DNA of 64,000 bases from Vampirovibrio sp041737375 (GTDB lineage: Bacteria > Cyanobacteriota > Vampirovibrionia > Vampirovibrionales > Vampirovibrionaceae), in contig NZ_JBGSRV010000006.1 of NCBI RefSeq assembly GCF_041737375.1, forward strand, positions 1 to 64,000. The letters run 5' to 3'. The translations under genes and the position numbers were made by a program. Numbering within the stretch: the first letter of the stretch is position 1; the number at the start of each line of letters is the position of its first letter. Below, piece by piece: positions 7,508-15,723 of this stretch. The notes under the pieces are model-generated. The model searched no databases, was not told the DNA's origin, and was given only the letters and a program-made list of their open reading frames with translations.

Positions 7508-7720
7508 TTACAAGTCTCCAAACGCCTCATTCATACTGATAATTCGGCCCTGCCGAGCATCTTCCAGGCTGGCCAGCAAAAAGCTCACCTGCTCAACATC
7601 GGTCACAATCTCCAAAGTCTCCGCTCTGGAAGCCCCGATTGAATCAGCGGCAGCCATCGCCAGCGAGGAGAACCAAAAATTGCCCGCTTTGGACTCAGCG
7701 TTTCCATTGGATAACGACAT
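7508..7720 (-). CDS. Antitoxin of a type II toxin-antitoxin pair (Phd/YefM-like tail)
   Basis: A 70-residue protein just upstream of the RelE/ParE-like gene. The C-terminal half (LLASLEDARQGRIISMNEAF) has the toxin-neutralising motif common to many Phd/YefM and related antitoxins. The N-terminal half is short and shows no clear DNA-binding fold. Expected role: bind and block the toxin and, in many families, autorepress the operon. The pair is compact and self-contained between a pilin gene and the flagellar cluster. Confidence 0.7.
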   Translation of the reverse strand: MSLSNGNAESKAGNFWFSSLAMAAADSIGASRAETLEIVTDVEQVSFLLASLEDARQGRIISMNEAFGDL

Positions 7721-7941
7721 GCTGACTTCCCCCGTTTTCCATCACAAAAGCATAAAAACAAACTGTGCGGTTTTGGTGCGCCCCAATTTGCAAAAATGCC
7801 TGTAAATCAGCACAGCGACTTAAAAACACAAAGCAGGCTCCCTCAAACAGAGGAGAAAACAGAGCCAGACACTCAAGTTTATAAACGCCTTAACCGATAC
7901 GCCTATTATTAGACCCAACGGACAGGAGCACCCCCTGACTG

Positions 7942-8379
7942 ATGAACGCCCCAAACCCTTATGCCAAGCAGGCTGAAACCTACAAAAAAAATCAAATTGA
8001 AACCGCCACCCCGGAAGAAATACTGATTATGCTATACGAAGGCGCCATTCGCTTTCTGCTGGTGGCCAAAAAAGGGGATGCGGAAAACGATCGGGAAAAA
8101 TTCAGCAAAAACATCATAAAGTCTCAACACATCATTCGAGAGTTTATGGAAAGCCTGGACCTGGAAATTGGGGGGGAAATGGCGCTCAATCTGTATCGGC
8201 TCTATGATTATCTGCATTACCGCCTGGTACAAGCCAACATTAAAAAAGATGTAGCCATGCTGGATGAAGTGTTGGATCATTTAAGAAGATTGAAAAAAAC
8301 ATGGGAAGAAGCCATTCTAATCGCCAAAAGGGAAAAGGAAACCGCACGGGATGAGCCTGAAGCCTCCTTACACGCCTGA
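7942..8379 (+). CDS. fliS: Flagellar export chaperone FliS
   Basis: A 145-residue all-helical protein that binds the disordered C-terminus of flagellin in the cytoplasm and prevents early polymerisation. Family marks: N-terminal NPYAKQAETYKKNQIETATPEE (positions 4-25, cut here only for description), then ILIMLYEGAIRFLLVAK, and a four-helix bundle ending in a charged tail. Length and order of helices fit FliS. The only clear Shine-Dalgarno (AGGAG) is about 14 bases from the ATG, longer than usual. The next gene, a FliT-like protein, overlaps by 29 bases. Flagellin is not in the window. Confidence 0.9.
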   Translation: MNAPNPYAKQAETYKKNQIETATPEEILIMLYEGAIRFLLVAKKGDAENDREKFSKNIIKSQHIIREFMESLDLEIGGEMALNLYRLYDYLHYRLVQANIKKDVAMLDEVLDHLRRLKKTWEEAILIAKREKETARDEPEASLHA

Positions 8380-8743
8380 ACCACCCAACTATCAAAAGTC
8401 ATTAGAACTTTTGAATCAGCTTTGTGAAATCACTGACACCATTTTGCCCCTAAGCACTGGGCAAGATCTACCCGGATTGAATCAACTCATCTTTCAACGG
8501 GGGGAACTGATTGAGCAGTGCCGCTTGATTCAACTAAAAGACTTTGCGCCCCAGCAGCAGGAAAGTCTTCAGCAAAAAATAGACTATTGTGAAAAACAAG
8601 ATGTTGAGATTGAAAAAAACATGCGGGCCTTCAAGGAAGAAATTGACAGCCAGCTCAAACATCTCAAACAAAGCCAAACCCTGTTGGGCAAATATCAGCC
8701 TGGTGAAATAGAAGGCGAGGAAACCCGCTCCAAAAACGTATAA
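8351..8743 (+). CDS. FliT-like flagellar chaperone
   Basis: A 130-residue, mostly helical, Gln/Glu/Leu-rich protein that overlaps the end of fliS by 29 bases, which suggests translational coupling. Helices around LELLNQLCEITDTILP and a long coiled-coil-like stretch (about residues 72-112) fit the FliT/FlgN type of small export chaperone, which holds the cap protein FliD or hook-associated proteins. Sequence identity to FliT cannot be judged by eye; the assignment rests on position, size and helical pattern. Confidence 0.6.
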   Translation: MSLKPPYTPEPPNYQKSLELLNQLCEITDTILPLSTGQDLPGLNQLIFQRGELIEQCRLIQLKDFAPQQQESLQQKIDYCEKQDVEIEKNMRAFKEEIDSQLKHLKQSQTLLGKYQPGEIEGEETRSKNV

Positions 8744-8754
8744 AGCGCTGAGTA

Positions 8755-9141
8755 TTGTTCGTAAAGCTCCTCTCTATGCACAAGCCCATTCAAATCCTGT
8801 TAATAGAAGATGATCCCGTCTGGCAAGAGGCCATAAAAGCCTTGCTGTCTTCGACAGTTCAATTTGAGTTGGCCGCCATCGCCGAAGATATGGATTCAGC
8901 CCTGTTGGCCTACCAGCGCAAAACGCCTGAAATCATTCTGCTGGACTGGCAAATCCTGGGGGAGAAAGATGGGATTGAAGTGGGCAAAATCCTGCTCAGC
9001 CAAGGGGTGCCGTCAGAACATATTGTGCTGATTAGCGGTGCCAATCCCTCTTCTATACCCAAGCATCCATTTTTATATGTACCTAAGCCTCTAATCGCCA
9101 CCGACTTGCTTCCATTATTGGCCTCTGTAACCCAGCGTTAA
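8755..9141 (+). CDS. Stand-alone response-regulator receiver protein
   Basis: A CheY-like receiver domain with no output domain, 121-128 residues depending on start (TTG 8755 or ATG 8776; neither has a strong ribosome binding site). The acidic pair is in LLIEDDPVW, the phospho-acceptor Asp in IILLDW, the Ser switch in VLISGAN and the conserved Lys in VPKP. It lies 11 bp after the fliT-like gene and is probably in the same transcript, so a role in motility signalling is possible. The kinase partner is unknown. Confidence 0.85.
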   Translation: MFVKLLSMHKPIQILLIEDDPVWQEAIKALLSSTVQFELAAIAEDMDSALLAYQRKTPEIILLDWQILGEKDGIEVGKILLSQGVPSEHIVLISGANPSSIPKHPFLYVPKPLIATDLLPLLASVTQR

Positions 9142-9151
9142 ATTTCTGCGC

Positions 9152-9180
9152 TTGCGTCGTTATTTTGTCTTTGCTATATA
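9152..9180 (+). promoter_or_regulatory. Promoter of the rplJ-rplL-rpoBC1C2 operon
   Basis: TTGCGT (9152-9157), a 17-bp spacer and TATATA (9175-9180). The predicted start near 9187 leaves a leader of about 265 nt before rplJ. The same -35 hexamer recurs in a candidate internal promoter before rpoB. Confidence 0.6.
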
Positions 9181-9186
9181 TGTTGC

Positions 9187-9453
9187 TCCCACCCTAATTG
9201 GTTTGAATGGTCGTGTTTGACACTGTCATTCATTCTTACCTCGAAAGCGTTCCACTCCAGGCTATTACGGGCCAATTCAGTTGAAAGCCCAAGGCTAGAA
9301 CCAATTCAGGGAAATTCCTCCGGTTCCAAGTCAATCTGATTAGGCTTTTGCTGAAATGAATTGACCTGCAGCTTCAGGGAACCAAGCAACGCTCAACCGT
9401 TCAAGCAAACGGAAACCACATATCAAAGAACGGAATAGATAAAGAAAGGATCA
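9187..9453 (+). promoter_or_regulatory. Long 5-prime leader of rplJ, possible L10 autoregulatory leader
   Basis: There is no open frame of note between 9142 and 9453. In many bacteria this leader binds L10-(L12) through a kink-turn and represses rplJL. Several complementary stretches are visible, such as GGGCC/AGCCC-type arms near 9268-9292 and TTCAGGGAA repeats near 9305 and 9374, but I cannot confirm the Rfam L10 leader fold by eye. Confidence 0.35.
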
Positions 9454-9990
9454 GTGGCTGCCGTGGGAAAACTGGCCCAAAAACAAGAAACCGTAGAGCA
9501 ACTCAAGTCTCACTTGAGTAAAGCCACCATCGCTGTCGTGGCAGATCCTCGCGGTTTAAGCGTATCTGAACTGACCCAGCTTCGCCGGGAACTCTACAAA
9601 GAGAACGCTCAGTTTACGTTCGCTAAAAACACGTTGGCAATTCACGCCATCAAGGACACCGAACTGGAAAGCCTGACGGATTCACTGAAAGGCCCGACCG
9701 CCCTGTTAATTGGACAGGCCGATCAGGTTGCACCAGTAAAAATCCTGACCGAGTTCTTTAAAAAGAACAAAAAAGCCAACCAAATTCGGGCAGGCGTCCT
9801 GGACAGCAAGCTTCTAAGTCCGGCTGAAGTGGAACAGCTGGCGAAACTCCCGCCTATCGAAGAGCTTCGCGGTAAACTGGTGGGTGCTATCAACGCTCCG
9901 TTGAGCGGTATTGTGTCTGTAATCAGCAGCCCACAACGTGGACTGGTGAACGTACTGGATCAATACTCGAAACGCTTACAGGAAGCATAA
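9454..9990 (+). CDS. rplJ: Ribosomal protein L10
   Basis: Base of the ribosomal stalk; it anchors L7/L12 dimers on 23S rRNA and in many bacteria represses its own operon by binding the leader. The 178-residue product shows the typical start (KLAQKQETVEQLKSHLSKA), the ADPRGLSVSELTQLR and GPTALLIG segments, and a C-terminal helix for L12 binding. The start is GTG with AAAGGA only three bases away; a second GTG at 9463 is possible. rplK and rplA are not upstream, where a receiver gene is found instead. Confidence 0.95.
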   Translation: MAAVGKLAQKQETVEQLKSHLSKATIAVVADPRGLSVSELTQLRRELYKENAQFTFAKNTLAIHAIKDTELESLTDSLKGPTALLIGQADQVAPVKILTEFFKKNKKANQIRAGVLDSKLLSPAEVEQLAKLPPIEELRGKLVGAINAPLSGIVSVISSPQRGLVNVLDQYSKRLQEA

Positions 9991-10071
9991 GATCGGGCTG
10001 TTCACCCCGGCTTAGGCACTCCCCTGTTAAAAGATGTTACCAAGTCAACAATCAAATGAGGTTCAATTTCA

Positions 10072-10458
10072 ATGCCCGCTGAATTAGATGATAAAACAAG
10101 TAAGATTTTTGAAGAAATCAAAACCCTGAGCTTCTTGCAAACCGCTACCCTGGTTAAAGCTTTCGAAGATGAGTTCGGCATCACCGCTTCCGCTCCTATG
10201 GCAGTTGCCGCTGGCCCCGCTGCTGGCGCACCCGCTGAAGAAGAAGTGACCGAAGTTAGCGTTATCCTGAAAGACGCTGGCAGCAACAAGATTGCCGTCT
10301 TGAAAGAAGTTCGCTCCATTACCGGATTGGGCTTGAAAGAAGCCAAAGATCTGGTTGATGCCGCTCCTAAAGCCATCAAAGAAGGCGTTAAAAAAGAAGA
10401 TGCCGCCAAATTGAAAGAGCAGCTGGAAGCCGCTGGCGCCACCATCGAAATCAAGTAA
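10072..10458 (+). CDS. rplL: Ribosomal protein L7/L12
   Basis: Mobile stalk protein that recruits translational GTPases. The 128-residue product has an N-terminal dimerisation helix, an Ala/Gly/Pro-rich hinge (AVAAGPAAGAPAEEE, about residues 44-58) and the conserved C-terminal domain with KIAVLKEVRSITGLGLKEAK. It lies 81 bp after rplJ; a hairpin follows before rpoB. Confidence 0.97.
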   Translation: MPAELDDKTSKIFEEIKTLSFLQTATLVKAFEDEFGITASAPMAVAAGPAAGAPAEEEVTEVSVILKDAGSNKIAVLKEVRSITGLGLKEAKDLVDAAPKAIKEGVKKEDAAKLKEQLEAAGATIEIK

Positions 10459-10474
10459 TCGCATCATAGGTAAG

Positions 10475-10524
10475 GGAAAACCGAGCGAGCCAATCCCAAG
10501 GAAAGGCGACTTGGTTTTCCTTTT
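10475..10524 (+). terminator. Attenuator-like hairpin between rplL and rpoB
   Basis: GGAAAACC (10475-10482) pairs with GGTTTTCC (10513-10520), with further partial pairing inside, and TTTT follows. A leaky terminator or RNase site here would give more L12 than polymerase, as known for the rplL-rpoB gap in Escherichia coli. Confidence 0.55.
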
Positions 10525-10536
10525 GCCTATGAAATT

Positions 10537-10564
10537 TTGCGTTTCTGCTTGTCCTTGATATAGT
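10537..10564 (+). promoter_or_regulatory. Candidate internal promoter before rpoB
   Basis: TTGCGT (10537-10542), a 16-bp spacer and TATAGT (10559-10564), about 95 bp before the rpoB ATG. It shares its -35 hexamer with the rplJ promoter. Confidence 0.35.
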
Positions 10565-10664
10565 GGTGTATTATTTGACCCCTATTATCCAGGCCGTGAC
10601 CTAAATCAGCTCTAGCGCGGGATTCTTCACTCAAATCACGTTTTCAATTATGACGAGGTTTACA

Positions 10665-13600
10665 ATGGCAGCAAAGACCATGCGTTCAACCCTTCCAGGT
10701 ATTGGGTCTCTCCCCCTGGAACAGCTCCCTGATCTGGCCGAGATCCAAAAAAATTCCTTTAACTGGTTCATCACCGAAGGTCTTAAAGAAGAGCTCCTGT
10801 CTTTTTCCCCGATCCGTGACTACACGGGTCGTCTTGAGCTTTATTTTCTGCCGGAATACAGTTTTGACAAGCCGAAGCACACCGTAGAAAGTGCTCGTCT
10901 TCACGACACAACTTATGCGCGTCAATTGCGTATCATGCTGCGCCTCGTAAACCGGGATACCGGTGAAATTAAAGAGCAAGAAGCCTACATTGGCGAAATT
11001 CCCATGATGACCGATCGGGGTACGTTTATCATCAACGGCGCCGAGCGGGTTATTGTTTCTCAAATTGTTCGCTCTCCTGGCATTTACTATAAAAAAGATC
11101 AGGCTTTGAACGGTAAGCGTATCTTTAACGCCACCATGATCCCCAACCGTGGCGCATGGCTGAAGTTTGAAACCGATATCAACGATGTGATCTACGTTAA
11201 GATTGATAAAAACCGCAAAATCCTGGCCACCACATTGTTGCGGGCGTTGGGACTGTCCATTGCCGAAATGGAGAACCAGTTCCGTCACTTCGATTACTTA
11301 AAAAAGACACTGGACAAAGACCCCACCGAAACCACTGAAGAAGCGCTGATTGAAGTCTACAAAAAACTGCGCCCCGGTGATCCCCCAAGCGTGGGCGGTG
11401 GACGCTCCTTGCTGGAAAGCCGTTTCTTTGATGAGAAACGCTACGATTTAGGCAAGGTAGGCCGTTACAAGGTCAACAAAAAGCTGGGCCTCTCCGCACC
11501 AGACACTGTGCGTGTTTTGACCAACGAAGACATCGTTTCTGCCATCGATTACCTGATCAACCTAAACTACGATGATGGTCAGGTTGATGACATCGATCAC
11601 CTGGGTAACCGCCGTATCCGTGCGGTGGGCGAACTGTTGCAAAACCAGTTCCGAGTGGGTTTAACCCGCTTGGAGCGGATTGTTAAAGAACGCATGACCC
11701 TGCAAGACATTGATACACTGACTCCTAACAACTTGCTGAACCCAAAACCATTGCTGGCCGCCATCCGGGAATTTTTCGGATCGTCTCAGCTGTCCCAGTT
11801 TATGGATCAGACCAACCCGTTGTCGGAGTTGACTCACAAACGTCGTCTTTCCGCACTGGGGCCGGGCGGTTTAACCCGTGAACGCGCAGGCTTTGCGGTT
11901 CGTGACATTCACCCTAGCCACTACGGAAGAATTTGTCCGGTAGAGACGCCTGAAGGACCGAACGCCGGTTTGATTGGCTCTTTGGCCACTTATGCCCGGG
12001 TGAACGAATACGGCTTTTTGGAAACCCCTTACTGGGAAGCAAAAGACGGTAAGCTAACGGGTGAAATTCACTTCTTGTCTGCGGATGAAGAAGATAAGTT
12101 CCGGGTAGCCCCTGGTGATGCGACCCGTTCTGAGGATGGTACTTTAACAGGTACTGCCGTACCGGTTCGTTATCGCAACGAATTCACCATTACCGAACCC
12201 GATACGGTTGACTACGTTGGGGTTTCCCCCATTCAGATCGTATCGGTAGGAACCGCGCTCATTCCATTTTTGGAGCACGATGACGCCAACAGGGCCTTAA
12301 TGGGCTCAAACATGCAGCGTCAGTCGGTTCCGCTGGTTTCCGCAGAACGCCCCATGGTTGGAACAGGGCTGGAGCGTCGTGTGGCGATGGACTCCGGGAT
12401 GTCTCTGGTCTCCGAAGTGGAAGGCAAAGTTGTACGGGTAACCGGTGAAATCATTGAAGTCCGGGGCAAAGACGGTAAAGTCTACCCGCACCAGATGATT
12501 AAATACCTGCGTAGCAACCAGGATACCTGCTTAAACCACCGTCCTCTGGTTCGTGAAGGCGAAGAAGTTGAAGTAGGCCAAGTGATTGCGGACGGTGCCG
12601 CTAGCCAAAAGGGCGAGCTGGCCTTGGGCCGGAATATCATGGTGGCCTTTATGCCTTGGGAAGGCTACAACTTTGAGGATGCCATCCTAATCAGTGAACG
12701 GTTAATCCACGATGATGTCTATACCAGTATTCACATTGAAAAACTGGAAGTAGATGCCCGTACCACCAAGCTGGGTCCTGAAGAAATTACCCGTGAAATC
12801 CCCAACGTCGGTGAAGACGCCTTACGAAACCTCGATGAACGAGGCATCGTAAGGGTTGGCGCCCGTATGTTTGCCGGAGACATTCTGGTCGGAAAGATTA
12901 CACCCAAAGGCGAATCTGAGCATCCGCCCGAAGAGAAGCTCTTGCGAGCCATCTTTGCTGAAAAAGCGCGTGATGTCCGTGATAACTCTCTACGGGTTCC
13001 TCACGGTGAAGGCGGCCGCGTGGTTGACGTGAAAGTATTTGATCGGGAAAAGGGTGATGAATTGCCCCCCGGCGCAAATACCGTGGTTCGGGTCTACCTG
13101 GCTCAAAAGCGTAAAATCAGCGTAGGCGATAAAGTGGCGGGTCGTCACGGTAACAAAGGGATCGTGTCTAAAATCCTGCCGATTGAAGATATGCCTTTCA
13201 TGCCAGATGGAACACCTATTGACATCGTCTTGAATCCCTTGGGCGTACCTTCCCGGATGAACGTGGGCCAAACGTATGAAACCCTACTGGGGTTAGCGGC
13301 TCACTTAACCGGGAAACACTACGAAGTCCCTCCTTTTGACGAAATGTATGGTGAAGAGGCTTCTCGCGTTGCGGTAACCAAAGAATTGCAAACCGCCATT
13401 GATGATGCGGGTATCGACTGGATTTTCAGTGATGGTAAAGCGGTTTTATACGATGGGCGAACCGGAGACCCTTTTGCCAACCGGGTTGCCATTGGCCGTA
13501 TGTATGTAATGAAGCTGGTTCACTTGGTAGACGATAAGATCCACGCCCGGAGTACCGGCCCTTACAGCCTTGTTACCCAACAGCCACTGGGCGGAAAAGC

Positions 13601-13967
13601 TCAGTTCGGCGGTCAGCGATTTGGGGAGATGGAAGTTTGGGCATTGGAAGCCTACGGTGCCGCTTATACCCTTCAGGAAATGCTGACTATCAAGTCTGAT
13701 GACGTGGTAGGCCGTTCCAGAGCGTATGAGGCGATCGTGAAAGGCGAAAACCTGAATCGTCCCAGTATTCCAGAGTCCTTCAAAGTACTCGTCCGTGAAA
13801 TTCATAGTATCGGTCTGGATATTACGGTGAAGAAGCGACTGAAAGACGGTCGTGAAGTTGAGATTGACCTGATGGCCGATGAAGCGGCCCGTGCTCCCAA
13901 GCGCGAATTCGCTTCCGCGGGCAACGAACTGCTCAACTTCTTCTCTGCCAATTCCGATTCAATTTAA
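10665..13967 (+). CDS. rpoB: DNA-directed RNA polymerase subunit beta
   Basis: Catalytic beta subunit, 1100 residues, short as in Cyanobacteria because it lacks the large lineage-specific insertions of Proteobacteria. Visible landmarks: DRGTFIINGAERVIVSQI, the rifampicin-region block (SQLSQFMDQTNPLSELTHKR, then GPGGLTRERAGFAVRDIHPS), GRNIMVAFMPWEGYNFEDAI, and the C-terminal GGKAQFGGQRFGEMEVWALE. I start at ATG 10665 because GAGG lies seven bases upstream; ATG 10650 has none. The rifampicin region has the wild-type D-Q-x-N, H-K-R and S-A-L residues, so no classical resistance change is apparent. rpoC1 follows after 12 bp. Confidence 0.98.
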   Translation: MAAKTMRSTLPGIGSLPLEQLPDLAEIQKNSFNWFITEGLKEELLSFSPIRDYTGRLELYFLPEYSFDKPKHTVESARLHDTTYARQLRIMLRLVNRDTGEIKEQEAYIGEIPMMTDRGTFIINGAERVIVSQIVRSPGIYYKKDQALNGKRIFNATMIPNRGAWLKFETDINDVIYVKIDKNRKILATTLLRALGLSIAEMENQFRHFDYLKKTLDKDPTETTEEALIEVYKKLRPGDPPSVGGGRSLLESRFFDEKRYDLGKVGRYKVNKKLGLSAPDTVRVLTNEDIVSAIDYLINLNYDDGQVDDIDHLGNRRIRAVGELLQNQFRVGLTRLERIVKERMTLQDIDTLTPNNLLNPKPLLAAIREFFGSSQLSQFMDQTNPLSELTHKRRLSALGPGGLTRERAGFAVRDIHPSHYGRICPVETPEGPNAGLIGSLATYARVNEYGFLETPYWEAKDGKLTGEIHFLSADEEDKFRVAPGDATRSEDGTLTGTAVPVRYRNEFTITEPDTVDYVGVSPIQIVSVGTALIPFLEHDDANRALMGSNMQRQSVPLVSAERPMVGTGLERRVAMDSGMSLVSEVEGKVVRVTGEIIEVRGKDGKVYPHQMIKYLRSNQDTCLNHRPLVREGEEVEVGQVIADGAASQKGELALGRNIMVAFMPWEGYNFEDAILISERLIHDDVYTSIHIEKLEVDARTTKLGPEEITREIPNVGEDALRNLDERGIVRVGARMFAGDILVGKITPKGESEHPPEEKLLRAIFAEKARDVRDNSLRVPHGEGGRVVDVKVFDREKGDELPPGANTVVRVYLAQKRKISVGDKVAGRHGNKGIVSKILPIEDMPFMPDGTPIDIVLNPLGVPSRMNVGQTYETLLGLAAHLTGKHYEVPPFDEMYGEEASRVAVTKELQTAIDDAGIDWIFSDGKAVLYDGRTGDPFANRVAIGRMYVMKLVHLVDDKIHARSTGPYSLVTQQPLGGKAQFGGQRFGEMEVWALEAYGAAYTLQEMLTIKSDDVVGRSRAYEAIVKGENLNRPSIPESFKVLVREIHSIGLDITVKKRLKDGREVEIDLMADEAARAPKREFASAGNELLNFFSANSDSI

Positions 13968-13979
13968 AGGAGCCCCACT

Positions 13980-15698
13980 GTGGTTAGCACCAATATTGAC
14001 CAGTTTGATTTCATCAAAATCGGGATTGCCTCACCCGAACGTGTAATGAATTGGTCTCACGGCGAGGTTATGAAGCCTGAGACAATCAACTACCGTACCT
14101 TAAAACCAGAGCGTGACGGTTTGTTCTGCGAGCGTATTTTTGGACCTTCCAAGGACTGGGAATGCTATTGCGGTAAGTACAAACGGGTTCGTCACCGGGG
14201 TATCGTTTGCGAACGATGCGGCGTAGAAGTCACCGAATCCAAGGTTCGCCGTCATCGCATGGGCCATATCAAGTTGGCGGCCCCAGTTACCCATATCTGG
14301 TTCCTGAAAGGTATTCCCAGCTATCTGGGGTTGATTCTGGATATGTCTCTAAAGGATTTAGAGCAGGTCATCTACTTCAACTCTTATGTGGTTCTGGATC
14401 CTGGAAACACGGAATTGAAAGCCAATCAGCTTTTGTCCGAGGAAGAGTATGAAAATATTCTGGAAGAGAACGAAGAAGCTCAGCTAGAAGTCGGCATTGG
14501 GGCCGAGGCTGTACAGATTCTGTTGTCTCGTCTCAACCTGCAGGAAATGAGCGATGGCCTCAAGCAAGAGCTAGAGGAAATCACCGGCTCCAGCCAAAAG
14601 CGGGTTAAACCTTTAAAACGCTTACGTTTGGTTGAATCGTTGCTGCAAAGTGGCACCCTGCCTTCCTGGATGGTTATGGATGTTTTGCCAGTAATTCCGC
14701 CTGATTTGCGCCCGATGGTTCAGCTGGACGGCGGTCGATTCGCGACTTCTGACCTGAATGACCTGTACCGGCGCGTGATCAACCGGAACAATCGCTTGTC
14801 CAGACTGCTTGAAATGGGCGCGCCTGAAATTATCGTGCGTAATGAAAAGCGGATGCTGCAAGAAGCGGTTGACGCTTTGATTGACAATGGCCGTCGGGGC
14901 CGCACCGTGGTTGGACCGAACAATCGCCCCCTGAAATCACTCTCTAACATTATTGAGGGGAAACAGGGCCGATTCCGTCAAAACTTGCTGGGTAAGCGGG
15001 TTGACTCCTCCGGTCGGAGCGGTATCGTGGTTGGTCCTCGCTTGAAGCTGCACCAGTGCGGCTTGCCTAAAGAAATGGCCATTGAGCTGTTTAAACCGTT
15101 TGTTATCAACAAGTTGATTGAGCGGGGCGAGAGCCAGAACATTAAATCTGCCAAGAAGACCATTGAACGGCAAGAAACCGTGGTATGGGATGTTCTGGAA
15201 GAGGTGATTAAAGGTCACCCTGTGCTACTGAACCGGGCGCCAACGCTACACCGTCTGGGTATTCAATCCTTCGAGCCAGTTTTGGTTGAAGGTCGTGCGA
15301 TTCAGCTTCACCCGCTAGTTTGTACCGCTTTCAACGCTGACTTTGACGGTGACCAGATGGCCGTACACGTTCCCTTGTCGGTAGAGGCCCAAACTGAAGC
15401 ACGCATGCTGATGATGGCCACCAACAACGTCTTGCAGCCTTCCACTGGTAAACCGATTATTACGCCTTCCCAGGATATGGTTTTGGGTATTTACTACCTG
15501 ACCCTGGACAACCCACACGCCACCAAAGGCGCGGGCATGAAGTTCTTTAGCTTTGAAGACGCCCTGGCCGCGTTTGAAGCCGGAGTACTTGAGCTGCACG
15601 CCAAAATCATCGTGCGTGATGAAAGTGGACAACTCATTGAAACCACCGCCGGACGGATTATTTTCAACAAAACTGTCCGCCAATCGGTTCTCCAGTAA
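13980..15698 (+). CDS. rpoC1: RNA polymerase beta-prime N-terminal part (gamma)
   Basis: N-terminal portion of beta-prime as a separate polypeptide, 572 residues. GTG start with AAGGAG six bases before. It holds the zinc site CYCGKYKRVRHRGIVCERCG (about residues 62-81), the clamp and lid regions, and the absolutely conserved NADFDGDQMAVH catalytic-magnesium loop (about residues 450-461). It ends at a normal stop, and rpoC2 begins 25 bp later with its own ATG. This is a true gene split, as in Cyanobacteria and plastids, not a frameshift: the break lies between domains and both pieces have their own start signals. Confidence 0.97.
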   Translation: MVSTNIDQFDFIKIGIASPERVMNWSHGEVMKPETINYRTLKPERDGLFCERIFGPSKDWECYCGKYKRVRHRGIVCERCGVEVTESKVRRHRMGHIKLAAPVTHIWFLKGIPSYLGLILDMSLKDLEQVIYFNSYVVLDPGNTELKANQLLSEEEYENILEENEEAQLEVGIGAEAVQILLSRLNLQEMSDGLKQELEEITGSSQKRVKPLKRLRLVESLLQSGTLPSWMVMDVLPVIPPDLRPMVQLDGGRFATSDLNDLYRRVINRNNRLSRLLEMGAPEIIVRNEKRMLQEAVDALIDNGRRGRTVVGPNNRPLKSLSNIIEGKQGRFRQNLLGKRVDSSGRSGIVVGPRLKLHQCGLPKEMAIELFKPFVINKLIERGESQNIKSAKKTIERQETVVWDVLEEVIKGHPVLLNRAPTLHRLGIQSFEPVLVEGRAIQLHPLVCTAFNADFDGDQMAVHVPLSVEAQTEARMLMMATNNVLQPSTGKPIITPSQDMVLGIYYLTLDNPHATKGAGMKFFSFEDALAAFEAGVLELHAKIIVRDESGQLIETTAGRIIFNKTVRQSVLQ

Positions 15699-15723
15699 GC
15701 ATTGAACGAGGTAACACACGTCC

